Shown piece by piece: positions 34,987 through 43,746 of a DNA stretch of 64,000 nucleotides (positions within the stretch are counted from its first letter, which is position 1; each line of letters starts with the position of its first letter). Made by a program: the position numbers and the translations under genes. This DNA comes from Planctomycetota bacterium (GTDB lineage: Bacteria; Planctomycetota; Phycisphaerae; UBA1845; UTPLA1), in NCBI GenBank assembly GCA_015654675.1, contig JAATGM010000042.1, forward strand, positions 1 through 64,000, in the 5' to 3' direction. The notes under the pieces were generated by a model. It made no database searches and had not been told where the DNA came from. It saw nothing but the letters and a program-made list of their open reading frames with translations.

Positions 34987-36282
34987 ATGTCCCGCATCGA
35001 TCCCAAGATCCCCCCCTACGGCACTTGGCAGGAGCGTCTCGCCTACGTCGACGAGACGATGCGCGAGCTCAGCCGCCAGACCGACCCGCAGGAAATGGTC
35101 CGCATCTACGGCGAGCACACCGAACGCATCAACCCCATCGATCGTTTCGTCGCCCTCAGCCGCCGCGGACTCGAACATCCACTCTATCGAATCACGCGCA
35201 GCGATATATGGAAGGAAGAAATCAATCCCTGGCAGCAGAGAGATCGCCTCCCCCTCCTAAATGGCGGACTCCTCGGCGAACTGATCTACGCCGACGCACC
35301 CCGCATCATCAACGACCTGCGCGTCGCCGCTGACGATCCCGCCGCCGAGTACTTCGCCGGCCAGCGCTCGCTGATGGCCATCCCCCACTACGACGCCGGC
35401 ATCGCCCGAAACATGGTCATCCTCATGCGCGAGAAGCCGGATGCATTCGATGTGGAAAAACTTCCCGATGCTGTCCTCACCAGCAATCTCTTCGGCCGCG
35501 CCACACACAACCTAGTGCTCCGTGACGAGGCCCGTCGCGCCTACGAAGCTGTCGATCGAGAAATGCAGGTGGTCGCCGGCATCCAGCGATCACTCTTACC
35601 GGCCGAGCTGCCAAAAATTCCGACGCTCGACCTCGCCTCCCACTACGAAACCTCCACCCAGGCCGGCGGCGACTACTACGACTTCTTCCCGTTGCCCGAC
35701 GGCCGCTGGGGCATCTTCATCGCCGATGTCACCGGCCACGGCACGCCCGCCGCTGTGGTGATGGCCATCACCCACGCCGTCGCCCACACGTTCCCGGGGC
35801 CGCCCGCGCCCCCCAGCCGAATGCTGAACTACCTGAATGAAAAGCTCTTTGCCCACTACACGAGTGGATCGAGCACCTTCGTGACCGCGTATTACGGCAT
35901 CTACGATCCCGCCTCGCGCCGCCTGACCTACGCCTGCGCTGGCCACCCGCCGCCGCGCCTCAAGCGCTGTGATGACGGCACCATGGCCGCACTCGACAAA
36001 GTTCACGATCTGCCGCTCGGAATCGATGGAAGCGTGCGCTACGAAGAGGCCGAGCACATACTCCACGTCGGCGACCAGATCGTTTTCTTTACCGACGGAA
36101 TCAGCGAGGCATTCAACCCGCAGGGCGAGCAGTTTGGCGTCGATCGCCTCGATCAGGTTCTCGGCGCATGTCGTCCGGGCGCTAAAGTGCTCATCCAGGC
36201 CGTACTCGACTCGATAGAGAAATTCACCGCTGGCCGTCCAGCCGACGATGACCGAACGCTCCTCGTCGCAAAAGTGATCTAA
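34987..36282 (+). CDS. SpoIIE/RsbU-type PP2C phosphatase with N-terminal GAF-like domain
   Basis: The 431-residue protein has a probable GAF-like sensor domain (about 1-170), a short coiled-coil linker (REMQVVAGIQRSLLPAELPK, the typical junction of RsbU proteins) and a SpoIIE-type PP2C domain. Metal-binding motifs are seen in QAGGDYYDFFPL, FIADVTGHGTPAAVVMAITH, YACAGHPPPRL, FTDGISEAF and DDDRTLLVAKV. It would dephosphorylate anti-anti-sigma factors in a partner-switching system. No anti-anti-sigma or HATPase switch kinase is next to it. Confidence 0.9.
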   Translation: MSRIDPKIPPYGTWQERLAYVDETMRELSRQTDPQEMVRIYGEHTERINPIDRFVALSRRGLEHPLYRITRSDIWKEEINPWQQRDRLPLLNGGLLGELIYADAPRIINDLRVAADDPAAEYFAGQRSLMAIPHYDAGIARNMVILMREKPDAFDVEKLPDAVLTSNLFGRATHNLVLRDEARRAYEAVDREMQVVAGIQRSLLPAELPKIPTLDLASHYETSTQAGGDYYDFFPLPDGRWGIFIADVTGHGTPAAVVMAITHAVAHTFPGPPAPPSRMLNYLNEKLFAHYTSGSSTFVTAYYGIYDPASRRLTYACAGHPPPRLKRCDDGTMAALDKVHDLPLGIDGSVRYEEAEHILHVGDQIVFFTDGISEAFNPQGEQFGVDRLDQVLGACRPGAKVLIQAVLDSIEKFTAGRPADDDRTLLVAKVI

Positions 36283-36292
36283 TTTGCGGAAC

Positions 36293-38284
36293 TCATGCCG
36301 GCCGGGTCGCCAGCAGTCGTAACCCATTCGCGACCACGACCAGCGTGCTCCCCTCATGGCCGATCACCCCGAACGGCAGCTTCAGACCAAATCCAAAAGT
36401 CGCGACCACCAGCCCGACAATTACCAACAATGCGAAGGTGATATTCTGCCACACGATCCGCCGCGATCGTCGTGCCAGCATCAGCGCATAGGGAATCTTT
36501 GACAGATCATCCGACATCAACACCAGGTCTGCCGTCTCGAGGGCAACATCCGACCCGGCCGCTCCCATCGCCGCGCCGACGTTCGCCACCGCCAGCGCCG
36601 GCGCATCGTTCACGCCGTCGCCCACCATGAGCACCGGCCCGTACCGATCGCGCAGCCGCTTTATCGCGCCCACTTTTTCTTCCGGCAGCAGTTCCGCGAG
36701 ATACTCGTCAACACCCAACTCGCTCGCGATAGTCGCTGCCACGTCGCGGTTGTCGCCCGTCAGCATCACCGTCCGCTGAACTCCCATTTCCTTCAGCCGC
36801 GAAATTGTCTCGCGCGCCTCGGGTCGCACCGTGTCGGCCACGGCAATCAAGCCCAGCCAGCCGCCCGTCTGCTCATGCCTTCCAACGTCGTCATTCCGCG
36901 ACAGCTCCCGATGCAGGATCAGAACGGTCTTACCCTCGCGCTCCAGCCGCCGCTTTTCATCGTCCAGCTCCGACGGCACGTTTTCGCCGTGCTCATCGAA
37001 CATCCGCGACCCGCCGATCCAGACAAGATATCCGTCCGTTCGCGCGTGAATGCCCCGGCCCGCCAGGTTCTTAAAGTCGCTCAGCTCGGGCAGTGCCAGC
37101 CCCTTGGTTTTGGCCGCCGCTACCACCGCCCGCGCGATTGGATGTTCAGAACGAGACTCGAGCGCGGCCGCCGTGGCCAGAAGTTCGTCGGACCCGAAAC
37201 CCTCCGGAGCCCCGCCCGCCGGAAAGATGTCGGTCACGCGCAGTCGGCCGCGCGTCAATGTTCCGGTCTTATCGAAAGCGACCACCGCGATCTCAGCCAG
37301 ACTCTCCAGATGCGCCCCGCCCTTGAACAACACTCCCCGCCGCGCTCCGTTCGCAATCGCGGACAAGATCGACGCCGGCGTCGAGATAATCAGCGCACAC
37401 GGCGAAGCCACCACCAGCAGGACCATCGCACGATAAAATGTCGGCGCGAACTCGTGCTTCATCAGCAGCCACGGCACGACGATCGCCAGCATTGATGCGG
37501 TCACGACGAATCCCGCGTAATACCCCTCAAACGCATCTAGAAATCGCTGCGTCCGCGCTTTCTGCCCCTGCGCCGTCTCCACCAGTTGAATGATCCGCGC
37601 CAGCGTCGAATCACTCGCCGTCCGGCTCACTTCAATCTCCAGCGCTCCGGCTCCGTTTAATGTCCCCGCGAAAACCTTCTCGCCCGCGCCCTTCTCAATC
37701 GGCACCGACTCACCGGTAATCGACGCCTGGTTCAAGTCCGACATCCCATTCACGATCACGCCGTCGGCCGCCACCATCTCTCCCGGCCGGACCAATACCA
37801 CGTCGCCGGTCCGCAAAGACTCGACCGCCACCCGCACTTCCACGCCGCCGCGCAATACCGCCGCCTCGATCGGACGAAGCTTCATCAACCGCGAAATTGC
37901 ATTCCGCGCCCGCTCCATGGCGAATTCCTGGAGCGTGTTCGACAGCGAAAAAAGGAACAACAACGTCGCGCCATCGTGCCACTGGTCGATCAGCGCCGCC
38001 CCGATCGCCGCGATCACCATCAGAAAATCGATATTAAGCCGGCCTCTCAGAATGGCGCGAGCCGCCGCCCGCACCCCGAACCACCCCCCCGTGATGTACG
38101 AGAGAATATTCAGCCCCAGTATTGTTCGAGCAGGCCAGCCCGCCCGTTCGCCGGCCCAGCTCACCAGCAGCAGCACAAGCGTCGCAACAGTGCATGCGAC
38201 CTCGATGCTTCGATGATTCAGCTCTCGCGGCGTCGCCGCGGAACGTTGAATGGTCGCCGTGCTGACGCTCGTCCCGTCCGACAA
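36293..38284 (-). CDS. P1B-type heavy-metal (Zn/Cd/Pb-like) ATPase
   Basis: The 663-residue transporter uses ATP to move soft metal ions out of the cytoplasm. The transmembrane metal-site motif is VVASPCALII (an SPC variant of CPC), with the actuator ITGES, phosphorylated Asp in DKTGTLT, SEHPIARAV and GDGVNDAPAL. No N-terminal HMA metal-binding domain is present. The SPC triplet is shared by P1B-4 (CoaT/CtpD-like) ATPases, so cobalt or zinc, rather than copper, would be expected. The start TTG at 38284 (GGAG upstream) is tentative; the open frame extends to 38521. Confidence 0.88.
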   Translation of the reverse strand: MSDGTSVSTATIQRSAATPRELNHRSIEVACTVATLVLLLVSWAGERAGWPARTILGLNILSYITGGWFGVRAAARAILRGRLNIDFLMVIAAIGAALIDQWHDGATLLFLFSLSNTLQEFAMERARNAISRLMKLRPIEAAVLRGGVEVRVAVESLRTGDVVLVRPGEMVAADGVIVNGMSDLNQASITGESVPIEKGAGEKVFAGTLNGAGALEIEVSRTASDSTLARIIQLVETAQGQKARTQRFLDAFEGYYAGFVVTASMLAIVVPWLLMKHEFAPTFYRAMVLLVVASPCALIISTPASILSAIANGARRGVLFKGGAHLESLAEIAVVAFDKTGTLTRGRLRVTDIFPAGGAPEGFGSDELLATAAALESRSEHPIARAVVAAAKTKGLALPELSDFKNLAGRGIHARTDGYLVWIGGSRMFDEHGENVPSELDDEKRRLEREGKTVLILHRELSRNDDVGRHEQTGGWLGLIAVADTVRPEARETISRLKEMGVQRTVMLTGDNRDVAATIASELGVDEYLAELLPEEKVGAIKRLRDRYGPVLMVGDGVNDAPALAVANVGAAMGAAGSDVALETADLVLMSDDLSKIPYALMLARRSRRIVWQNITFALLVIVGLVVATFGFGLKLPFGVIGHEGSTLVVVANGLRLLATRPA

Positions 38285-38309
38285 TCGATTGGCTCCAGCT
38301 TCCGTCCGT

Positions 38310-39677
38310 TCAGGGAATATCGAATTCCTTGAGCTTCCGATACAGCGTCCGCGCGCCGATTCCGAGTTGCTTCGCGGCCCGCTCGCGGTTGCCCTGATGC
38401 TGCCGCAGCGCTGCCTGAATCGCCAGTTTCTCAAGTTCGTGCAGCGTTGGAGTACCGATCCCGACATGCGATGTCGGCACGATATCGGTCGTCCCCCGGA
38501 TCGCCGGATCGGTGATGTCATCCACGTCGAGTTGTTCCCGATCCGCCAGCACCACCATGTTGTTGATCACGTTCGCAAGCTGCCGCACATTTCCCGGCCA
38601 GTTGTATCGAACCAGCAACCGAATCGCCTCCGGCGTGATCTTCTTCACTTGCGTCCCGTGCCGCTCATTCGCCTCCTGAATGAAGTGCTGCACCAGCGGA
38701 GGAATGTCCTCACGCCGATCTCGGAGCGGGTCCAGATGAATCGTCGCCTGGTTCAGTCTCCAGAAAACGTCGTCGCGAAACTTCCCCTGCGCTACCAGGT
38801 CCTTCAAGACCTTGTTCGTTGCCGCCACCACGCGCACATCGACGTGAATCGCCCGGTTACTCCCAACCCGGACGATCTCGCCGTCTTCCAACGTCCGTAG
38901 AAGCTTCGCCTGCATCGTCGGCGGCATATCGCCGATCTCATCCAGAAACAGCGTCCCGCCGTCCGCCTCTTCAAACAATCCGCGCCGATCGTTCACCGCC
39001 CCCGTGAACGCCCCCTTCACATGCCCAAACAGCTCGCTCTCCAGCACCCCTTCCGAAAACCCGGCGCAGTTCGCGGCCAGCAACCGCTTGCCGCGCCGGT
39101 CCGAGAGCGTATGAATCGCCCGCGCGACCAGATCCTTCCCGGTCCCACTCTCACCATAAATCAGCACGGTCAGTTTGCTGTTCGCCAGCCGCCGCACCCG
39201 CGCGATCACGTTCAACATGCTCGCACTGGTCGCGATGATCCCCTCCAGCGGCTTCACTTCCCCCATCTGTCGCCGAATCGCGTCCGCGTCGCGCTCGGCG
39301 CGCGAAGACCGCGCCGCATCCGCCACGACTTCCCGCAGCGTGTCCAGGTTGATCGGCTTCGTCAGGTAGTCAAACGCCCCGTGCTGCTTCAGCGAATCGC
39401 GCGCCAGTTTCTCGTCCCCGTACGCGGTAATCAGAATCACCGCCGTCGAAGGGCTCATCTCCCGCGCTTTCTTCAGAACATCCAGCCCCGATATGTCGCC
39501 GGGAAGGCGATAGTCGGTAACGATCACGTCCGGCCGCCGCCGACGGATCGACTCAATCGCCTCCTCGCCTGTCTCAACCAGCACGCACGCGTGGCCCGCC
39601 CGGCGCAATCCCTCCGCCACCGCCTCGCCATGCGGCTTCTCGTCCTCAACAATCAGGATAAACGCCGTCTCCGACAC
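38310..39677 (-). CDS. NtrC-type sigma-54 dependent response regulator
   Basis: The 455-residue activator has a receiver domain (VEDE pocket, phosphorylatable Asp in [16 protein letters not shown]), an AAA+ domain with Walker A GESGTGKD, the sigma-54 contact loop GAFTGA, Walker B FLDEIGD and R-finger region [19 protein letters not shown], and a C-terminal Fis-type HTH ([20 protein letters not shown]). It would activate sigma-54 promoters on phosphorylation. It sits 25 bases upstream of the metal ATPase gene in the same direction, so a link to metal stress is possible. No cognate kinase is adjacent. Confidence 0.95.
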   Translation of the reverse strand: MSETAFILIVEDEKPHGEAVAEGLRRAGHACVLVETGEEAIESIRRRRPDVIVTDYRLPGDISGLDVLKKAREMSPSTAVILITAYGDEKLARDSLKQHGAFDYLTKPINLDTLREVVADAARSSRAERDADAIRRQMGEVKPLEGIIATSASMLNVIARVRRLANSKLTVLIYGESGTGKDLVARAIHTLSDRRGKRLLAANCAGFSEGVLESELFGHVKGAFTGAVNDRRGLFEEADGGTLFLDEIGDMPPTMQAKLLRTLEDGEIVRVGSNRAIHVDVRVVAATNKVLKDLVAQGKFRDDVFWRLNQATIHLDPLRDRREDIPPLVQHFIQEANERHGTQVKKITPEAIRLLVRYNWPGNVRQLANVINNMVVLADREQLDVDDITDPAIRGTTDIVPTSHVGIGTPTLHELEKLAIQAALRQHQGNRERAAKQLGIGARTLYRKLKEFDIP

Positions 39678-39750
39678 GTCCGTAATGATAGGAGATCACG
39701 TCGGCGCGTCGAGGCGGGCCCTATCCGCCCGAATCAGACAGCCGCCTCCC

Positions 39751-40332
39751 TCACCAGGCCGCTGGACTGCCCATCGCATCCGACAACAGCCGCATGTACT
39801 TCGGCCGGGGAATCTCGACCACCCCGAAGCGCTCCAAATGGTCCGTCGCAAACTGAACATCCAGGAGCTTGAGCCCGTTTCGCCGCATCCGATCCACCAG
39901 CGCCATTAACGCCAGTTTGCTGGCGTCACGCCGGCGATGAAACATCGACTCCCCGAAAAACGCCCCGCCCAATTGGACGCCGTATAGCCCCCCGGCCAGC
40001 TCCCCCTCCTGCCAGATCTCCAGCGAATGCGCCAATCCCATCTCGAACAACCGGCAGTACGCCGCCACAATCTCCTCGGATATCCACGTCCCTTCCGGCC
40101 GCTCCCCGCACGCCAGCATCACCTCCCGAAACCGCGTATCCGACCGGATCTCGAACCGCCCCTGCCGCCAAAGCTGCCGAAGCGTCGCCGAGGCATGAAA
40201 CCCGTCCAACGGCAAAATCGCCCGCGGATTGGGCGAAAACCACCGAATTTCCCCATCAACGTCCATCGGAAACAGGCCCTGCGAATAGGCCTGAATCAAG
40301 GTATCCGGATTGAGATCAAGCTCCCGCTTCAT
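39751..40332 (-). CDS. aat: leucyl/phenylalanyl-tRNA-protein transferase
   Basis: Aat attaches Leu or Phe from tRNA to N-terminal Arg or Lys of proteins, marking them for ClpAP degradation (N-degron pathway). The 193-residue product has the signature LIQAYSQGLFPMDVDGEIRW (residue 12 on), NPRAILPLDGFH, ETGERPEGTWIS-type segment CGERPEGTWISEEIVAAYCR, GLAHSLEIWQEGELAGGLYG and FGESMFHRRRDASKLALMAL. These are clear for the family. Length is slightly shorter than the E. coli enzyme. ATG 40332 has a weak ribosome binding site. Confidence 0.95.
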   Translation of the reverse strand: MKRELDLNPDTLIQAYSQGLFPMDVDGEIRWFSPNPRAILPLDGFHASATLRQLWRQGRFEIRSDTRFREVMLACGERPEGTWISEEIVAAYCRLFEMGLAHSLEIWQEGELAGGLYGVQLGGAFFGESMFHRRRDASKLALMALVDRMRRNGLKLLDVQFATDHLERFGVVEIPRPKYMRLLSDAMGSPAAW

Positions 40333-40375
40333 TGGACACGGCCCGCAGCACGACTATACTCATCCTAACAAATAG

Positions 40376-40402
40376 TGCGGTCCATTTGGCGAGTAGACCG
40401 CA
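40376..40402 (+). repeat. inverted repeat in the aat-thioredoxin gap
   Basis: TGCGGTC (40376-40382) and GACCGCA (40396-40402) are perfect 7-base arms separated by 13 bases, between the divergent aat and thioredoxin-family genes. It has no U-run, so it is not an obvious terminator. An operator for one of the two genes is possible. Confidence 0.35.
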
Positions 40403-40566
40403 AAACGGGCGTTCCTACCGCAATCAGGTCGGACTCCCGTCGTTAATGTGGGAAGAATGCACCCTGTAGAATCCCCGACCGTACAAATCTGATGAATAGT
40501 AACCGGCCGCTTCGTTCCGCATGTGTCGGCGCGACGGTCGGAATGAGTCTCTCAGGAGTTTCGATC

Positions 40567-41196
40567 ATGCGGAAAAGTTGGAAGGTAATGGGCCTGGCGG
40601 CCTCGTTTGCCGTCGCGACAAGCGTCGGAATCGCAGTCGCCGGCGACAACCACAAACATGCCAAGGGCGACAAGAGCACCCATGCGGCCGCCGCCAAGAT
40701 CGGCCAGCCGGCCCCTGCCTTCTCGCTCACCGGCTACGATGGCAAGACCTACGAGCTCTCGAACTACAAGGACAAAATCGTCGTCCTCGAGTGGTTCAAC
40801 AAGGATTGCCCCGTCTGCCAGAAGTACATGCCCACCATGAAGGAGACCGCCGAGAAGTACGCCAAGAAGGGCGTCATCTGGCTCGCGATCGACAGCACCA
40901 ATAGCCGCACTGCCAAGCAGAACGCCGACGTTGCCAAGGAAGAGAAGATCCCCTATCCGATCCTCTCCGACTTCGACGGCAAGACCGGCCACAGCTACGG
41001 CGCGACCAGCACGCCACACATGTTCGTCATCAACAAGGGCACCCTGGCCTACGCCGGCGCCATCGATGACAGCAAGGGCCACGGCGAAGCCAAGAAGAAC
41101 TACGTCTCCGACGCCCTGGATTCGGTCCTGGCCGGCAAGCCCGTCGCCACCGCCGAAACCAAGTCGTTCGGCTGCAGCGTGAAGTACAAGAAGTAA
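40567..41196 (+). CDS. exported redoxin with C-terminal Cys (Cys form of a tandem pair)
   Basis: The 209-residue exported thioredoxin-fold protein has a signal peptide (residues 1-25, cleavage near GIAVA). Its redoxin domain carries FSLTGYDGKTYELSNYKDK, the active-site motif FNKDCPVCQKYMP (CxxC), YPILSDFDGKTGHSYGA and a cis-Pro TPHMFVI. The C-terminal FGCSVKYKK holds a third cysteine (C203, codon TGC at 41173-41175), which could resolve or relay the disulfide. ATG 40567 follows CAGGAG at 9 bases. It is adjacent to a paralogue (41310) in which this Cys codon is TGA. Confidence 0.9.
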   Translation: MRKSWKVMGLAASFAVATSVGIAVAGDNHKHAKGDKSTHAAAAKIGQPAPAFSLTGYDGKTYELSNYKDKIVVLEWFNKDCPVCQKYMPTMKETAEKYAKKGVIWLAIDSTNSRTAKQNADVAKEEKIPYPILSDFDGKTGHSYGATSTPHMFVINKGTLAYAGAIDDSKGHGEAKKNYVSDALDSVLAGKPVATAETKSFGCSVKYKK

Positions 41197-41220
41197 ATCA
41201 CGCCCCAGTTAGGTCTAATA

Positions 41221-41253
41221 AAGGCCCGCGATCACCCGATCGCGGGTCTTTTT
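41221..41253 (+). terminator. rho-independent terminator of the Cys redoxin gene
   Basis: CCCGCGAT and ATCGCGGG form the core stem, extended by AAGG/TCTT pairs, and are followed by a run of T (41249-41253). It stands 25 bases after the stop. A nearly identical hairpin ends the second redoxin gene. Confidence 0.85.
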
Positions 41254-41309
41254 CATTTCCCACCAACCGCGTCGATATTCTGGTATGAGTCAACAAAGGA
41301 GGCCCCTCC

Positions 41310-41909
41310 ATGATTCGCCGACTGTTTTCGACCGGTGCGATTCTCACAATCGCCGCGGCCCTCATCGCCGCCGACAAACCCGCCGCTGAGAAACCAGCCG
41401 AGAAAGCCCCGAAGGTCGCCAAGCTGGGCAAGCCCGCCCCGACATTCAAGCTCAGCGACTTCAGCGGCAAGTCCTACGACCTCGCCGACTACCAGGACAA
41501 AATCGTCGTCCTTGAGTGGTTCAACAAGGATTGCCCATTCTGTAAGATGTTCTGCGAGGACCTTAAGAAAACCGCCGCCGACTACGCCACCAAGGGCGTC
41601 GTCTGGCTCGCGATTGACAGCACCAACTTCCGCAAGAATGAAGAAAACGCCGCCTACGCAAAAGAGCACAAGATCGACTATCCGATCCTCAGCGATTTCG
41701 ACGGAAAAGTCGGCCGGCAGTTTGACGCGAAGACAACACCTCACGTCTTCATCATCGATAAGGGAAAACTCGTCTACGCCGGCGCATTCGTCGACATGGG
41801 CAAAAAGAAAACCTACGTCGCCAACGCCCTAGATGCCCTTCTCGCCGGCAAGCAGCCAAGCCCGTCAAAAACAAAGCCGTTTGGCTGACCGGTGAAGTAC
41901 AAGAAGTAG
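41310..41909 (+). CDS. candidate selenoprotein: exported redoxin with C-terminal selenocysteine
   Basis: Reading UGA at 41886-41888 as selenocysteine gives a 199-residue protein ending FG-Sec-PVKYKK with stop TAG at 41907. The tandem paralogue ends FGCSVKYKK, so Sec193 sits exactly where it has Cys203, and the five codons after TGA (VKYKK) are still conserved. The body has a signal peptide (residues 1-21), redoxin fold FKLSDFSGKSYDLADYQDK, DCPFCKMFC, YPILSDFDGKVGRQFDAKT and cis-Pro TPHVFII. The ATG at 41310 follows AAAGGAGG. A hairpin with GG in its loop follows at 22 bases. An ordinary stop would remove only seven codons but leave conserved codons behind it. Confidence 0.85.
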
Positions 41910-41922
41910 CGGTTCGCTACTT
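41904..41922 (+). promoter_or_regulatory. bacterial SECIS candidate of the C-terminal Sec redoxin
   Basis: AAGTAGC (41904-41910) pairs perfectly with GCTACTT (41916-41922) around the loop GGTTC. The loop starts 22 bases after the TGA and begins with GG, closely like the E. coli fdhF SECIS loop GGUCU. The stem spans the following TAG stop, so it is not under pressure to code. The Cys paralogue has no hairpin at this position. This is the most convincing SECIS in the window. Confidence 0.75.
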
Positions 41923-41939
41923 GAAACGCCGAAAACAAA

Positions 41940-41969
41940 AAGGCCCGCGACCAATCGATCGCGGGCCTT
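41940..41969 (+). terminator. rho-independent terminator-like hairpin of the Sec redoxin gene
   Basis: AAGGCCCGCGA and TCGCGGGCCTT are perfect 11-base arms around 8 bases. Only a short T-run (TTGTC) follows on the plus strand, and the A-run before it gives T's on the minus strand, so it may act in both directions, serving also the convergent HtrA gene. Confidence 0.75.
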
Positions 41970-41992
41970 GTCATTTCATGCTGACGCGTGCG

Positions 41993-43540
41993 TCAATTCG
42001 ATCGTAATACCAGCGACCGCGACCCCTCCGAAGTCCTGACCGTCATCCGAACCCCCTTCAATACGGCCTGCTCAGTCAGCGCCCCCTTTAGTTCCTTGAT
42101 CCCGCGCACACTCTTCTTGTCCGCCTGCACGATCACGTCGCCTCGTCGCAAACCGGCGTGCCAGGCATCGCTCATCGGCTCAACCCGAACCACCACAGCC
42201 CCGCTATCCACGCCCTTAAGTCTGAGCCCATCCGCCAGTTCCTGCGTCAACGCCGTCACCGAGAAGCCAAGTTCGCGGAGTCGATAAACACTGACCTTCT
42301 CGTCCGATTCGCCCGACTCCTCGCTGACGTCATCATCGCGCGAGCGCTCCGGCGCCAGCCGCCGTCCGGGCCGAGTCGAAAACCCTTCCGGCTGCTGCCC
42401 AACAATCACATCCATCTCAAGTGTCACGCCGTCGCGCCAAATCTTCATGCGAACCTTTGTGTTCGGCGAAACACCGCCGATCGCCTCGGTTAGCCCCCGG
42501 CTGTTCCCGACCGGCTTGCCATCTACCTCGAGCACGATGTCGCCATAGCTGATGCCCGCGCGCCCTGCCGGGCCGTCCTTCTGCACTTCCTCAATCTGCG
42601 CCCCCTGCGGATACTCAAGTCCCATCGCCTCGATGGTTCCCGCCGCCACTTCGCCGATAGACACACCCAGGAAGCCGCGCTCGATCTTCTTCCCGCTGAT
42701 CAGTTGCTCCGCAATCCGCCGAACCTTGTTCGCCGGAATCGAGAATCCCACGCCCATATACCCGCCATTTTCGGTGGCAATGGCCGTGTTGATCCCGATC
42801 ACTTCGCCATGAATATTGACCAGCGGTCCACCCGAATTCCCCGGATTGATGGGCGCGTCGGTCTGCAGAAAGTCCTGGTAGTCGATATCGAGCGATTCAA
42901 CATTCCGCCCCTTCGCGCTGATGATCCCATGCGAGACCGTCTGATCCAGCCGGAACGGGCTCCCCACCGCCAGCACGATGTCACCCACCTTCACGCCGTC
43001 CGAATCACCAAAGCTCGCCGGATGCAGCCGCGTCGTCTCGATCTTCACGACCGCCACATCCGTCATCCGATCCGCCCCGATCAGCTTCGCCTTGTACTGC
43101 CGCCCGTCCGCCAGCGTCACATCCACGCGCTCGGCCGTCCCAACCACATGGTTGTTCGTAATGATGTATCCCTGATCGTCGAACACCACCCCGCTACCCG
43201 TGCCCACGCTGTAGCTCGGCGGAACCGGCAGGTGCTGCTCTCCGAAGAACCGCTTCACCCGCTCGTCCGACTCCTCATCGCTCTTGATGCGTGCCTGAAT
43301 ATTCACCACCGACGGCTTCACCACCGCCGACACCGTGTTGAACGCCCGCGACAATCCCTCCAGCGCCGCGACCTCTTGCGACGAGATCCGCGTCAGGTGC
43401 TCCTGATCCGCCTTGATCCGCCCGCGCTCCAGCGCGTAGGCCACATGACCGATCACATCAAAATGAGCCGCCGCCGCCCCGACCACGGCCACAGCAAACA
43501 CCGACCACAATCCTCGTCGCACGCTAGTTGGCTGGCTCAT
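41993..43540 (-). CDS. HtrA/DegP-type serine protease with two PDZ domains
   Basis: The 515-residue protein has an N-terminal membrane anchor or signal (about residues 9-27) and a trypsin-like protease domain with catalytic His in ITNNHVVG, Asp in MTDVAVVKI and Ser in NPGNSGGPLV. Two PDZ domains follow: one with YPQGAQIEEVQKDGPAGRAG, and one near the C-terminus with VVRVEPMSDAWHAGLRRGDV. Between them lies a linker rich in acidic residues. It would degrade or refold misfolded envelope proteins. ATG 43540 was preferred; the frame is open to 43615. Confidence 0.93.
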   Translation of the reverse strand: MSQPTSVRRGLWSVFAVAVVGAAAAHFDVIGHVAYALERGRIKADQEHLTRISSQEVAALEGLSRAFNTVSAVVKPSVVNIQARIKSDEESDERVKRFFGEQHLPVPPSYSVGTGSGVVFDDQGYIITNNHVVGTAERVDVTLADGRQYKAKLIGADRMTDVAVVKIETTRLHPASFGDSDGVKVGDIVLAVGSPFRLDQTVSHGIISAKGRNVESLDIDYQDFLQTDAPINPGNSGGPLVNIHGEVIGINTAIATENGGYMGVGFSIPANKVRRIAEQLISGKKIERGFLGVSIGEVAAGTIEAMGLEYPQGAQIEEVQKDGPAGRAGISYGDIVLEVDGKPVGNSRGLTEAIGGVSPNTKVRMKIWRDGVTLEMDVIVGQQPEGFSTRPGRRLAPERSRDDDVSEESGESDEKVSVYRLRELGFSVTALTQELADGLRLKGVDSGAVVVRVEPMSDAWHAGLRRGDVIVQADKKSVRGIKELKGALTEQAVLKGVRMTVRTSEGSRSLVLRSN

Positions 43541-43746
43541 CGCACCCTGCCTCCGTCCCGCGTCCCGGCCTTCGCCGCGCAGACTTCCCCATGATACGGA
43601 CGACCCGCATCGCACTTCCCGGTCATCTATTGTCCCAATGCCAGGAGTAATTTTCGATACGCGCGGCTCATTCGATTCAAGAGACGCCCACCATCAAAGT
43701 CAATCGCGCCCCATCCTGCCCCCATAAGCTACGCTCGCAACAATGA

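Noticed and set aside
41173-41175. TGC at this position considered as part of a SECIS-containing gene
   Set aside because: It is normal Cys and there is no hairpin at the right distance after it; it only serves as control for the TGA paralogue.
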